Assembly: GCA_003255065.1 (NCBI GenBank)
Contig: QAOA01006814.1
Location: forward strand, 622,351 to 686,350
Reading direction: 5' to 3'
DNA: 64,000 bases
Source of the DNA: Cercis canadensis
Taxonomy: Eukaryota > Streptophyta > Magnoliopsida > Fabales > Fabaceae
Shown here: positions 35,711 to 48,840 of the stretch, piece by piece
Layout: every line of letters begins with the position of its first letter
Position numbering within the stretch: the first letter of the stretch is position 1
Made by a program: the position numbers and the translations under genes
Notes under the pieces: model-generated
What the model was told of the DNA's origin: nothing
The model's input: only the letters and a program-made list of their open reading frames with translations
Database searches by the model: none

Positions 35711-36849
35711 ACTGGTATACAAGGGAGTTTCTTATGGACCGAAAACTGAATTGTTGATTTGATGCTGTAAGTTGGTTTCTTTTTGTTCTTTTTTTTATCT
35801 ATTTGAAATGTTAATGTTGTTTTCTGTCATCGTATAATTATTGATTAATCATGAAATATATATTGGTTCTAAATAAATTAAACATTCTCAATAACCATTT
35901 CAAGACTAATTATGTAGGTATTTGTCATGATTGTGTGCCAAGAAATTTTGATTAACTCAACTCTGACTGCGGTTTGTGTTATGAAGCAGGACATTAAAGC
36001 ACTAGTAACTTTGGTGCTTCCTGAAGGATTTATGCCCACATAACAGTATTAACATACATAGATTCATCTCTCATAGTATTTTCGTTATTTTAATAAATAC
36101 CATGGAATTAGAATATGTGACGAATTAAATTTTATTTCTTATTAATGCGTTTCTTTCTTAGTTGGACTTGTTGCCTCTTAACCAATCACTTGATCTAACA
36201 TATTCACTTGGACTTGTTTGCAGAAATATCATTTATTTTTCACTTATTTTTTTAACAATTACTTATGTAAAGCTCATGATTTGCGGAATAAACATTATTA
36301 AATTTTTTACTGAGGATTCATATTAATGTTTTAGAAAAAAAAAAAAAAAAAAACTCTTCCAATTTACCCCAAAAATGCCGTCATAGACTCACATGGACAA
36401 AATTACATACAAATGTAAAAGTGATCTTAAAAAACAAGAAAGAGATGCAAGAGTAATACCATGTGAGATTTTCTTGCATATATGGGGTTTCTAAGCTATA
36501 CAAATCAAGGATAACAAACTAGTTATTGTTTTGGTGTGTGTGTATAACCGTATCCACAGAAATAAATTATCTATAACTTTATTGAAAATAGACATGAAAC
36601 GAATAGAAATATATTAACCAAACATGTTTTCATAATTTTCATTTTTTGAAATTTTCATACCAAACGTATTTTCATTGTTTTCATTTTTTAGAAACAGTTT
36701 TCAACTTTGTAAACCAAACATGTTTTCTAAAATTTAGAAACTCAAAATGAAAATGTATTTTAAGAAAAAAAAACTGAAAATGGAAATAAGGAAATGTTTC
36801 CGAAAGCAAACAGGCCCTAACATTTTTACTTAACTCTTATTCAAACAAT
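35711..36849. other. Transposase copy 3 3' flank, mosaic spacer and MITE-like end
   Basis: 35711-36290 follows copy 2. From about 36295 the sequence follows copy 1 (14740-15345), including one MITE-like terminus (CCGAAAGCAAACAGGCCCTA followed by A near 36820). A poly-A run (about 36335-36352) lies near the switch point. No gene seen. Confidence 0.55.
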
Positions 36850-37000
36850 CCAATCAGTCTTACTCCCAGTGGGCGTAGTTACCCCTGCACCATGGAGTCG
36901 CGACACCCAGGACTTCTTACTATCTGCATTTTTCCTTCTCCACCATCTTACATGTGCGTCATTACTCCCGTATACGGCCGTCATGACGCTAATCGCCTTG
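36850..37000. repeat. Short GC-rich repeat array, copy 3
   Basis: Counterpart of 15375-15530 and 28757-28905, with GGGCGTAGTTACCCCTGCAC and GTGCGTCATTACTCCC blocks. Confidence 0.7.
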
Positions 37001-37530
37001 AGAAATTCTAAGCCCCACTTTTGCATCCTTTAAAAAAACCACAATCAAGTTCAATGTTTGCCAATAAGTAAAACCACACTGACGTCGCCTCAGACGATTC
37101 ACAATTCACCTCACTAATAAATAGCACCTCTTCTACCTTAACCATCAGCATCACACAAACAATCTGTTTACAATATGGACCTGTTTACATATAATGAAAT
37201 AGCAAATAAAAAGGTCCACATACGAAAAGATTATCTTCTCATCTCAACAACAGCAAAACACTTACATGCCATGATCCAGGTTTGGCCAGTACATGCACAT
37301 TTTTACGAAACAAAATTATGATATGTTATAACTACATCATAAATCTACATATCCATCGACAATAGTTGTACTACCATAATACATGTAAATGATCATCAGT
37401 TCACAAAATTGAAAATTTAAACAATTAATCGTCAAATGTATTGACTGTACATGTCAATTATATTCAGTTCCAAAATTCATAAATTAAAACAATAAACAGA
37501 CGTCCATCCTCTTCCATCAGTACCTGGTCC

Positions 37531-38630
37531 TCACTCATCATCATCTGACTCACTCTGTGCAGATCGGTCAACCGACTGCGCTGCAGCAGATGGAAATACA
37601 GGTGGGGGCACTAACGGCGTCAAAGAAGCCTCGCTCAACAGCTGGGTTAGAGCCTGCGTCTGAAAGTTCATGTAGCTCCTCATCTCATCCTGCAACTGTT
37701 GGAGTTTCTGATTCACGTCGGCCTCAAACTGCTCGAGCCGCTCACTGATGGTCAAAGAGCGGCCTGTCCGAGNGAAGAACTACCGACCACAGGGGCCTGC
37801 ACAGTGCCATCGGAGTTCATACGCTTAAAACCTTCTATGACGTTGTCCTCAATGACAGGCTGCGGTTGTAGCAGTTCTTCTTCAGGCCCCCAACAAACTC
37901 CTACTGTCTGACAAAGCTCCGTGATTAGGCAAGTGTGCCCCAACCCTCCTGTGGTAATGCCTTTAAGGCTCTCCACGATATGGTCATGGATGACTAAGCC
38001 CACATCAATGGGTAGTCCGGTCATTATGGCATACAGGAGTACCATGCGCTGGCGTTGCACTTCCGTTTGGTGCAACACCGGTAGCAGTTTCGCTGACACG
38101 AAGCTCAACCACGCTTTGCTAGTTCGGGACAATGATGATTGCTTCATTGACAGAAACTGGGTTCCATTCATTTTCCACGAAGCCCCCGGAGTACATACAG
38201 TCTGCAAAATGGCGTCTCCGTCAATCTCTTCACCCTTTAAAAGTGTGCGGAATTCTTTGTCATTCACATTTGGTAATTTGTATTGCCGATTAATGATAGT
38301 TCGGCTGAACGACACTTTCTTTCCCCTCACAAAGACTTCATCTCCCACTCGATCCGGTGCATTAGCGTAGAATTCGCGCACTACAACTACCATTGTAGGG
38401 CTGCCCGGCTGTTTCACAAAATGCCCCCACTTACGGTGTTCAATTTCCCGCTTAATGTCCACGTATTTAGTTCTGAAAATAAGTATGCCCCGCTCTGGAA
38501 TGAGAGCACGTCGGACCACTGAAACTTTGTACCTCTTAAATGCTTCTTCACTAACAAAGCGATCCAGATCATATGAAGGTGGGGCCGACGAGGATGCTCC
38601 ATTGGACGTCTTCTTCCTTTTAGCTGGCAT
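37531..38630 (-). CDS. PF20167-like 'putative plant transposon protein', copy 3, best-preserved
   Basis: ATG at 38630 (MPAKRKKTSNGASSS, a basic N-terminus that could act as a nuclear signal). The conserved core follows at about residues 62-230: HRKWGHFVKQPG, VREFYANAPDRVGDE, VRGKKVSFSRT, INRQYKLPN and GLPIDVGLVIHDHIVE. A predicted coiled coil comes next (ERLEQFEADVNQKLQQLQDE) and then an acidic end (SESDDDE). An N at 37773 plus a repeated base interrupts the frame. Without that artefact the gene reads 365 codons straight through and, unlike copies 1 and 2, has no deletion near the coiled coil. It converges on the FAR1 transposase. The family is known only as a plant transposon-associated protein and its function is unknown. 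Confidence 0.75.
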
Positions 38631-38635
38631 CTTCT

Positions 38636-41417
38636 ACCACGTCAAGTGTCCTAAAGCAAAACTCAGTTATGTCCTCTGAAGAAATTAACAGTAAGTCCAT
38701 ATGTCAAATATGTGGAAAATCAACAAGTTGCAAATTTTCAAATTGCAACTCACGTAGGGTAGTCAAAACATTTATCAATCAACAAATAAGAATGTTCTTA
38801 AACTGACATTGAATTATCATGGAACAGTACACACAAAGCATGAACATATGTTATGCGTCCTACCAAACAGGTTTCATCTACATAATCATTCACAATTCTT
38901 CTTACAACTATATTAGGAGTTCCCAACAACTGTCAGCATTCAAAACGTCCAAGAATTAAAAACTAAAAATTAAAAACTGTTTTCAGAGTTTAATTAAGAA
39001 CTGAAACGTATTCCCCTTTTTTCGCTAAAAATTTAAACTTTACATAAGTGCAATAGCTAAAATTTCTAAAATTAGAATTTCAACATCACAGAAACCCAGC
39101 ACAAGATTTGCATAAAAGACCAAATCTCATCATTTAAACGGTCCGCCAATTACCGGGAAAAAAAACCCTAATCTAATTACACAACATATTACCCCTCATG
39201 TTAAGACAACCCCACATTGCTAAAATTAATTGAAGACAAAGGGAACAGATGGAGGGACAGAGAGAGAAATCACTGACTAATAAAATACAGAGAGACACAT
39301 TACCTTGTTGAAGTCCCACTTCTTCTCCTCTTCAAGGTGAGAATTCCAGAAATCTTTCACAATTCTGAAACAAAATCAGACAGTCCGCCATTGATGACAG
39401 GGAAACAGGGAGCTAAATAGACTCTTCCATATTATAGAAAATCACAATTACACAACATATTACAGCAATGTATATATTATTTAGCAATGTTGTTTAAAAT
39501 TGAAATTGCTATGTGCATATATATGACCATATACTATACCGCACAAGGTGCACTTTGTGGCTATGGAGAATCAAATCAATGGATCAGACACTCAACATTA
39601 ATCCAAATACTAGTTGCATACATATTCTATACTACTTGCATACATATTCTTTTCTAAGGAAATGTGGTGTAATGGAGGAAATTGTTCCATACTTGCATAG
39701 GAAGAAGGATCAGAAATGAGCACCATTTTATTTCAATTTCCTAAGATAATCAAGCAACACAGCAGTAATTAGGGGCTTCTATGAAAAGAAGGGGGAAGAT
39801 TCAGGATTTTCTTTATGGACTACAGGTAAGAAGGAAGTAGTTGGTCATCTCACCAACTGACCAAAATGCAACTTAGCATCATGTAAAGAAAATGGGATCA
39901 TCATTTCATCCTAAATCCTCAAAGTTTGGGTTGTTTAAAAACATTTTTGGGTAAGTATTTTTACTTTATTTAGATAACTTTTGGATAGAATTTACATTGT
40001 TCATAAACCCAAAATCTTAAACTTCAAATGGTATTCTTAAACCATAAATATTGAATCCTAATTCATAAATTCTAAAGCCTCATCAATAAATCTTAAATAT
40101 TAACTGCTAAACCAAAAACCTAATTTTTTTTTTCTTGTTTTCACTTTAAAAATTATTATGCCATAAACCCTTAACAATAAAAAATTTATAATGATTAATT
40201 GTATAATATCTGTTTAAAACTCTAATAGATAAAAAATCTTATTATCTACCATACTACAATTCAGATTTTCGAAGGTATCTATTCATGTTGCAATAGCTAC
40301 AATCACTAAAATTACAATTTCAACATCTACATGCTAGGCATTCTGTCATTCTCTCACAAAAACGCAATACAAGCTTTGCATAAAAGACAACCCCATGTTA
40401 AGACAACCCCAGATCGCTAAAATTAATTGAACGCAAAGGGAACAAATGGAGGGACAGAGAGAGAAATCACTGACTAATAAAATACAGAGAGACACAATTA
40501 CCACTTCTTCAAGTTGAGAATTCCATAAATCTTTCACAATTCTGAAACAAAATCACACAGTCCGCCATTGATGACAGGGAAACAGGGAGCCAAATAGACT
40601 CTTCCATATTACAAAAAATCATTAAAAAATTACGCACACTTATAGCGGGAGAAAAATAGGTCATACGGGTGCTGTATTTCCGCCGGTGATGTTAGGGAGG
40701 ACAGGCGGTGCCGGATGTGAAGAGCTTCTTAGGTCAGGGAGGTAAAAGGGGTGTTAGGGATTTTGGAAATGTGAGCCACACCCAAAGCGAAGAGGAACAG
40801 GAACAAGTGAAGAACTGGTTAGGGAGCAAAGCACCAGCGACGACGACGAGAGGATGCGCCGGATGTGGCTCAAAGACCTGGGGATTTTTCTCACAGTTAC
40901 GGATTTCTCACACAATTAGGGATTTTCCACACCTTTGAGCTCACCAGCGGAGAGGAAAAGACACAACTGAACTAGGACATTATGCGACGTTGTTTGAGCT
41001 CACCAGCGGAGAGGAAAAGACACAACTGAACAACCACATATGCGACGTCGTTTGAGCTTTGGGCAGGTGGGCAGGTGGGCAACACTTTCATACGAAACAC
41101 GCATTTTATCTGCAATGGGTCACCTTGTTAATTAGCAAAGTTCAGTGCCAGTTTTATAATTTCCAAAAAGACACAACTGAACAAGGAGATATGCGACGTC
41201 GTTTTATCTTTGGGCAGATGGGCAGGTGGGCAACTGTTTCATACGAAACGCGCGTTTTGTATGGGTTAGGTCACTCTGTTAATTATTAAAGTTCAGTGCC
41301 AATTTTATAATTTCCAAATCTTGTCAATTACCGGTTCCTTTTCAAATTCCTACAGACAGAACCTGCAAAAATCAGAAAAATGGTACACAAGTCACCATCG
41401 GGGGGGTGTAGTATAGC
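38636..41417. repeat. Upstream region of PF20167-like copy 3, near-identical to 30534-32640
   Basis: Matches the counterpart base for base over long runs. The main difference is about 675 extra bases at 39604-40280, between CATTAATC and ATTCATGTTGC, which are adjacent in copy 2. The extra segment is AT-rich and carries degenerate AAACCCTAA-like words and a repeated TTGCATACATATTCT. No gene is recognised in it. Confidence 0.75.
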
Positions 41418-43589
41418 ACCACCCAACAAAATAATACGTAAACAATAGTTGAGTTTAAAAACAATTTAAAATTTATTCATATATGACAATGATCTAAAAT
41501 TTTTGTATTGTTTACGTTCACCAACATTCTTCTTAGCATGATCTAAAGAATTCATACTCACTGCAAATCCAGTATTGATCTGGCTCATTTGTGCACTGCT
41601 AAGCAATTTTAAATGGATTAGAAGGTTAATATTTACGAATGTGATACGTACCATATGAATACTTATGATACGTACCCCAAGTCGTTGTTTGGAGTAAAGT
41701 TGTATAAACCTTTTTCGCTGACTTACGTTATTTGTTGCCGACAAAACGGTCGACGTCAGTGTAAGTGAGCTTTGATTCTGATGAAATAAGTGTAACTCGG
41801 GGGTTGGAAGAATAATTTGATCTATATTAGGAGTGGGACCACCTTGTGTTACATGAGAACCCAACATAGATTTTCCTTTATCTCGTAGTAAATAGCTATT
41901 CGTTGAGCCAATTATGTTCACATCAACATTCCTACTACTTCCTATAGGAGCTTTTCCACATCTAGGCATGCCAATGACTTTCAATAGTGGAGATGTTGTC
42001 TGATCAACTACTAAGTTTTGCTTAGAGGGCTCCCTATAGCATAGAACTAAAATTGTAAGTGTGTTAAAATGATGTGAAAGAATCAAATATACAATTAGAG
42101 TATTTAACTTTGTAAGACTAATTATAAAAGGTAAATATTTAGCATTGGTCATGTTGGTCATAGGTGTTCTTGTGCATGCTCCACCTCTGGATTGTATCTT
42201 AGATCCTCCATTGTTGGAATCTAATAGAATTTTATCTAAGAAATGTATAAGGAATATTCTATTATGTCAACATATTGAACATATAAAATTTCTCACAAAG
42301 TACTTGATATTTATACATAATTAAAACACCTAAATATGACTTGCATGGAAATATAAAAATATGTTACATAAGGATGCGCATCACCTATATTATCTTGGAC
42401 CTTATTTTCTTGTTTTTTCTTCCTTTGAAGCATCCTGTCAAGTCTAGCCCTCTTTGTATTGTCCTTGTCCATCTTGATAGAGATAACAAATATAACGGTA
42501 AAAAATCCAATTTAAAACAAAGTGACAAAATAGGTACTAAGTAACTCGTTGATATCCTGAAGCCAAACCGAAATAAACTATCAAACAATCAAGGATACAT
42601 TTACTCATTAATTTATGAGTACTCAAAAATGTGATGGGAGGGTGATTTCCTCCTTCTTGAATTAGTGCAAAATATTATATCAACATAATGATGCATGCAA
42701 ATGCCCAAATGCACACCATGTGTCATCACCAAGATATGACATATCAACAGTAGTTTTTAGATATAAGTGAAAATGTAACAACAAAATTGACTTGTCTATT
42801 TAAAAAATAGTAGACGCCTCCATTTAAAGAATAAATCTGAGGCACTATATGATTTATCTATCTGTTTGTACTTTTTCAGGTTAGAGATGAAGTGTGTTTA
42901 GAAAAAAAAGTTTGGTGGTAGAAGATACAAAATAATTGATAAAACTTTATACACAGATTTGATAAATCTACCAAGGAAGACACTGTTGTATGGTTTTTTG
43001 AGAATACAAAATACTTGAAATTACTTAATTATTACAATGAATTCCTATGAATATACTATCACATTTCGTTAATGAGAGAATAAGTATTTCCTTAATGTTT
43101 GCAACCAAGTTTGGGGATTCAACATGAAAAAAAATCAAATCAAAGAGGACATCAAATGTTCGCGATCTCAATAGGAAGGGTTCTTTGTGTATTCATACAA
43201 ATTCTTTAAAATGAAAAGCGTATAACATATAAAAAAAATGATAAAAATATCAAGATATAAAGCAAAGAATAAAGAACCCATACATTCGTTTGGAGAAATT
43301 GAACAACGAATGAGATTTGAAAATGTATAACATATGTAATAACTGGAGGAAAATAAAAAGACACAAAGCAGAGAATAAAGAAAGCACACCTTCGTAGTAG
43401 AACTTGAAGAACAAATGAGATTTGATATTTCAAAATGATGAATTATTTGTTGCTGCAACCAAAAAAGAGCAAGACCTCTTTCGTCAGCAGTTAAAACTAG
43501 CTGAATACACACCTTGGTTTGATTTCGTGAAACTGAATAGGATGAATAGACACCTTGAACAGGATGAATACACACATTGGTTTGGTTTG
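41417..43589 (-). mobile_element. Helitron 5' coding region, copy 2
   Basis: Same exons as 32640-34812, shifted by 8777 bp throughout, with exon 1 at 42368-42472 (MDKDNTKRARLDRMLQRKKK). Only a few substitutions separate the copies. Identity ends at 43589, the base equivalent to the N-marked break at 34813, and this copy continues into its natural right flank. Confidence 0.5.
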
Positions 43590-45756
43590 GTGAAAAATGA
43601 CTGCAAGTTCACCTTTAAGGAATTAAAAATGTATTCTTCCTTTGCTCCATATGGGCCCACTGTGGTTTATATGAGGGGACCGAATTACCTAACAAATAAT
43701 TGTGTCTCCCTCCAAATTAGGTATAGAATGAAATTATATTTAGCCTCATTGGTATGAATGAAATCGACCAAAAAATAAGCAATCAAATCAAAGTTCTCAA
43801 TAAGATGAAGCTAGATGAATTTTATGGAACTTTAACCATTTAATCCTACGTTATATTTTTAGAACTGTACCCATCATGACCCAATTGGTCCTTGCAACAT
43901 AAACAAAATAAAAAAACTCAACATTTTATGAGTCAAAGAGTAATATAGATAATAGAAAACTAAATTACAAATATAGATAATAAAAAGGTATACACCATAG
44001 TAAGAATCATAATTGAAAAACACAAAAGAATATAAAAAATGTGAGACAGGGAAAGCACAATAAGAGAGAGAGACACAGGAACCTTAGTTTACTTGGAAAT
44101 CCAAATTAGAAAAGTCTAGACATCATACCAAATGACAAATATAAGGTATCTGGTGTATTATACCTTCAAATGGTTCGCACATATAACGAAATTTAGCATT
44201 TTCCTCTCTTTAATCAAGAGAGACATGGTAAGCGTGCATCTTTTTTATTTTTGAAAATTTCTTCACCTATGGTCAGATGCAATTATGTGCTTGGATAGAA
44301 TTTGGACACCATATGATGAACACAACTATTGTGAAAGAACAGAAAATTGCAACCAAAGAATAGAAAAAATTATGCCAAAGGCAAAGATAATACCTCATCT
44401 GCATCCATGCTATGAAATGAAAAAAAAAAAGAAAAAAAAAAACAAAGATGATTAATCNAACATAGATGATTAATCTTACTCACCTATGGATGCTTCCAGT
44501 TTCTAAGAGACACCTGAAAATTGCTATCATAGAAAAATTCAAAATGCTAAGATAAAGAAACAATGTTGTGTGAGAATAAATGCAGACATAGAGTGAATTT
44601 AAACAATAAAGAAACAATAAAATTCGCAAGTGAGAAACTTACATTGAATTCAAATGGTGCACAATAATGGAGATGGACTAAAATAAAAAACGCTGCAAAG
44701 TCAAATGGAGGCAGACATGGGTTTGTGGTTTATTTATACACAGAATGATGCTAAACATAAGAAACCCTATTAGCAATAGAATTTTGAATTCCTTCAAATT
44801 AGTGCTGCAATCATGTAAATTAGAGCTCTCACCAAGATTAAGTTATTGGCCAATTGTGCTATTAAGTTTCGGTTATGATTTAGGAAATAAATCAAAGTAA
44901 GGAGCCATGTGCTTAAATACAATCTTTGTACTTTGCTTCGGTTTTTGGTCAGATTCATCGAGTAGAATCAAATATTTAGTTGACTGCAATTATAAATATA
45001 GAGAGGGAATGAGGGAATTTAAATTCAATAAAATTCAAAACGTTTTCAACCTCTTAAACGTTTTAAATTCCTTCTTGTTTTGAATGTCAAATGGAGAACC
45101 TGATTACCCTCACCTAGATGAGCCAAATGTCATTTACCTTGTTATTCAAATTGTAACACATGGCATACTCTCATTCACTTGGTAACTCCTTTTAATATAA
45201 CCAATGAACCTGATTACCCTCCAGAGAATCATTATTTGTTTAATCAAACATTGATGAATTCTAATAACCAATGAAATATTAATTTGTTTATCAATTAGAT
45301 CAATTTATTGTAAAGCCAATATACAAATTTCCTTTAATATTGTAGTATTATAAATAAAGTAAATTAGAGATATATTTGTACACGGAGAAATTTTATGATT
45401 CATTTATTATAATGACCTGAAATTGTTCATGGAAATCAAGGGAGGATCATCTTGTTGACTAATAATTTTAATAATGTGTGATAGAAAGGAATTAGGTACA
45501 ATACTTGTTAAATATCTAAATTTTCTCCAACAGCAAAATGTATGCAAATAATGTATTGTTGACTAATAAAAAATTATAAATAAGTTTGAGATTTTGGTGT
45601 AGGAACAATCGCCAAGGTTACTAAATAATATTTATTCCACCTTCTCATACTTGATTTCCTTAAATTATGTTGCTAAATTTATTTTTAATAAAAAACAATT
45701 ATGAAAAAACGTAAAATACAATAGATAGTCACGGTTATGTACCTTCAATCATGTTA
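43590..45756. other. Non-coding AT-rich DNA, probably Helitron 5' flank
   Basis: No convincing gene. A minus-strand TATA-like TGTATAAATAAACC near 44730 precedes GAGAGAGA-rich sequence, compatible with a promoter for the Helitron reading left. Short duplicate sequence flanks the N at 44458 (GATGATTAATC on both sides). 45620-45710 resembles 53930-54000. The end abuts an N at 45757. Confidence 0.4.
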
Positions 45757-45783
45757 NATTTCTCATAATTTGATCATGTGATA

Positions 45784-46739
45784 TCACATCGGTGAAATAA
45801 CTTTTGGTATTTGATTTGAACTACTACGGACATGATTCTCTGCTAAGAGATCACCATTTTCCTGTGTACCTGAAATTAGGTTATAGGACCAATAAAGAAA
45901 TAAATAAGTACATCTACATGCTATATACGTATCTTTGGAATTCGCAGTGCTTGAAATTAATAACATACCTCTTTGGTTGATCTTACAGAACACCTCCTTG
46001 TAGACCATGTTTTTTGTTCACTTTATGGTTGTCCCATCTGAATCTATCGATAACACCTTCAGATCACTTCGGCTTATAACTCTCGAGAAAGCTACATAGA
46101 GTTGTCCGTGACTAAAAATTGGTCTTGGGAGATACAGCCCCATGTGAGAGAGTGATTGACATTGACTCTTATTTATTGTCATAGTGAAGCACACTTGTAC
46201 AGGGAATTGTCTCCGTTTTAATTGAAAGGGCTTTCTTCAGTCAGATGATGTCAAATTCATTCTTGGGATGAATACCTTCTCCCTTAAATTACTGTCGAAA
46301 CAATTTTCTCTTTAATCACATAATTTTCAAGCTGTGTGATGATTAACCTTGTACCATTGCATAGTCCATTACAGAGATCAATGTTCCTTAATAACATAAT
46401 TGGCACACCAACCTTCAACGATAACCTGTGATTTGGTAGGCCAGACAGTGTGATATTATTCAGGAATTCAGGTGGGTGGATGTCATCCATTTTATTCCCA
46501 AATGATTTGCATGTACTGTCTGCACTAAGAAAAACTTTCTCATCACTAGGCATCAAAGAAATCATATAATCATTGATCTGTTTTACAATTTCTATGGTAG
46601 GTGCGAGAATAGCTCTTTCTTGACAGTAATTCAGATCGTGCATGTCTGTCACAAACTTAGGATAGGTAGAGTTAATAATATCAACGATTGATTCATGATA
46701 GCCTTGCACACATTGGTTCTCGGGTATATCAATATTTAC
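45784..46739 (-). pseudogene. Helitron helicase C-terminal region, decayed
   Basis: Minus-strand translation shows the C-terminal PIF1-like helicase of Helitron RepHel proteins: YHESIVDIINSTYP, CQERAILAPTIEIVKQINDY, VGVPIMLLRNID, CNGTRLII, then after a frameshift near 46284 RRQFPVQVCFTMTINKSQ and LYVAFSRV (helicase motif VI). A TGA interrupts just before KNMVYKEVF. An intron from 45968 (GAG|GTATGT) leads to a last exon ending NQIPKVISPM at 45784, conserved in the element at 62.5 kb. Helicase motifs I-V and the Rep nuclease are missing. The right side joins directly to N-terminal exons, so the middle is deleted. RepHel normally drives rolling-circle transposition. Confidence 0.8.
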
Positions 46740-48840
46740 AACTGTGAATATTCATCAATGAATCAGAACTATAACTAACTTCATATAAATTATTAATATA
46801 TATACTTATGATACATACCCTGAGTCGTTGTTTAGAGTAGAGCTATATAAACCTTTTTCGCTATGACTTACATAATTTGTTGTCAATGGAACGGTCGACA
46901 TCAGTGTAAGTGGGCTTTGATTATGATGAAATAGGTGTAACTCGGGTGTTGAAAAAACAATCTAATATGTATTAAGAGTGGGACCACCTTGTGTTACTTG
47001 AGAACCTAACATAGATTTTCCTTTATCTCGCAGTAAATGGCTCTTCGTCGAGCCAATTATGTTCACATCAACATCCCTACTACTTGGCATGCCAATGACT
47101 TTCAATATTGGAGATGTTGTATGATCTACTCCTAAGTTTTGCTTGGAGGGCTCCCTCCAACATATAACTAAAATTGCAAGCATGTTAAAATGATGTGAAA
47201 TAATCAAATATACAATTAGAGTATTTAACTTTGTAAGACTAATTATAATTTGTAAATATATACCATTTGTCATGTTGGTCATAGGTGTTCTTGGGCATGC
47301 TCCACCTCCGGATTGTATCCTGGATCCTCCATTGTTGGAATCTAAAAGAATTTTATCTCAAAAATGTGAAAGTAATATTCTATTCTATCAACATATTTGA
47401 ACATATAAAATCACTCACAAAATACTTGATATTTATACATAATTAAAACACCCGAATATGACTTGCATGGAAATATAAAATTATGTTACGTAAGGATGTG
47501 CATCACCACTATTATCTTGGACCTTATTTTCTTGTTTTTCTTCCTCTTAAGCATTCTGTCAAGTCTAGCTCTCTTTGTGTTGTCCTCGTCCATCTTGATA
47601 GAGATAACAAAACATGAAAAAAACCAATTTAAAACAAAATGACAAAATAGGTACTAAGCAAACCAAATTAAACTATCAAACAATCAAGGGGTACATTTAC
47701 TCATTAATATATGAGTACTAAAAAATGTGATAGAAGGGTGATTTCCTCCTTCTTGAATTAGTGCAAATTATTATATCAACATAATGATGCATGCAAATAC
47801 CCAAATACACACCATGNAAATATAAAATTATGTTACGTAAGGATGTGCATCACCACTATTATCTTGGACCTTATTTTCTTGTTTTTCTTCCTCTTAAGCA
47901 TTATGTCAAGTCTAGCTCTCTTTGTGTTGTCCTCGTCCATCTTGATAGAGATAACAAATATAACATGAAAAAAACCAATTTAAAACAAAATGACAAAATA
48001 GGTACTAAGCAAACCAAATTAAACTATCAAACAATCAAGGGGTACATTTACTCATTAATATATGAGTACTAAAAAATGTGATAGAAGGGTGATTTCCTCC
48101 TTCTTGAATTAGTGCAAATTATTATATCAACATAATGATGCATGCAAATACCCAAATACACACCATGTGTCATCACCATGATATGGCATATAAATAGTTA
48201 TTTTTTATAAAATGTAACAACAAAATTGACTTGTCTATTTAAAAAATAATAGACACCTCCATGTAAAGAATAAATCCAAGGCACTATACGATTTATCTAT
48301 ATGTTTATACTTTTTTAGGTCCCAGATGAAGTGTAGTTACAAAAAAAAGTTTGGTGGTAGAAGATACAAAATAATTGATAAAATCTTCTACACAATATTT
48401 GCTTATTGTTGCCAACCAAGTTCTGGGATTCAACATGAAAAAAAAAAAAAAAAAAAAAANAAAAAAAAAAGCAAATGAAAGAGAACAACAAATGTGTGTG
48501 ATCTCAATAGGAAGGGTGCTTTGTGTATTCGTACAAATTCTCCAAAAGGAAAAATGTATAACATGTAAAAACAACATAAAAATATCTAAATATAAAGCAA
48601 AGAATAAGTAAACCACACCTTTGTTTGGAGAACTTGAAGAACAAATGGGATTCGAAAACATATAACATATGTAGTAATTGGAGGAAAATAAAAATATACA
48701 AAGTAGAGAATAAAGAAACCAAACCTTCGTATGAAGAACTTGAAGAATGAATGAGATTTGGTCTTTCAAAACGATGAATTGATTGCTGCTGCAACCGAAA
48801 TAGAGCAAGAAGATCTCCTTCATCAGTAGCTGAAATAAAC
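46740..48840 (-). pseudogene. Helitron amino-terminal exons, copy 3
   Basis: Homologous to 32860-34690 and 41640-43470. Exon 1 is 47490-47593 (MDEDNTKRARLDRMLKRKK) and has lost one A, which shifts its frame. Other exons lie near 47268-47345 (GGSRIQSGGGACPRTPMTN) and 46975-47160 (REPSKQNLGVDHTT, GSTKSHLLRDKGKS). They precede the helicase remnant on the same strand. A 346-bp unit (47471-47816) is repeated after a single N (47818-48163), probably an assembly artefact. A poly-A run with an N lies at 48438-48470. Confidence 0.5.

Noticed and set aside
39960..40130. Possible interstitial telomeric repeat
   Set aside because: AAACCCTAA-like words are irregular and interspersed. There is no uninterrupted run of the plant telomere heptamer.
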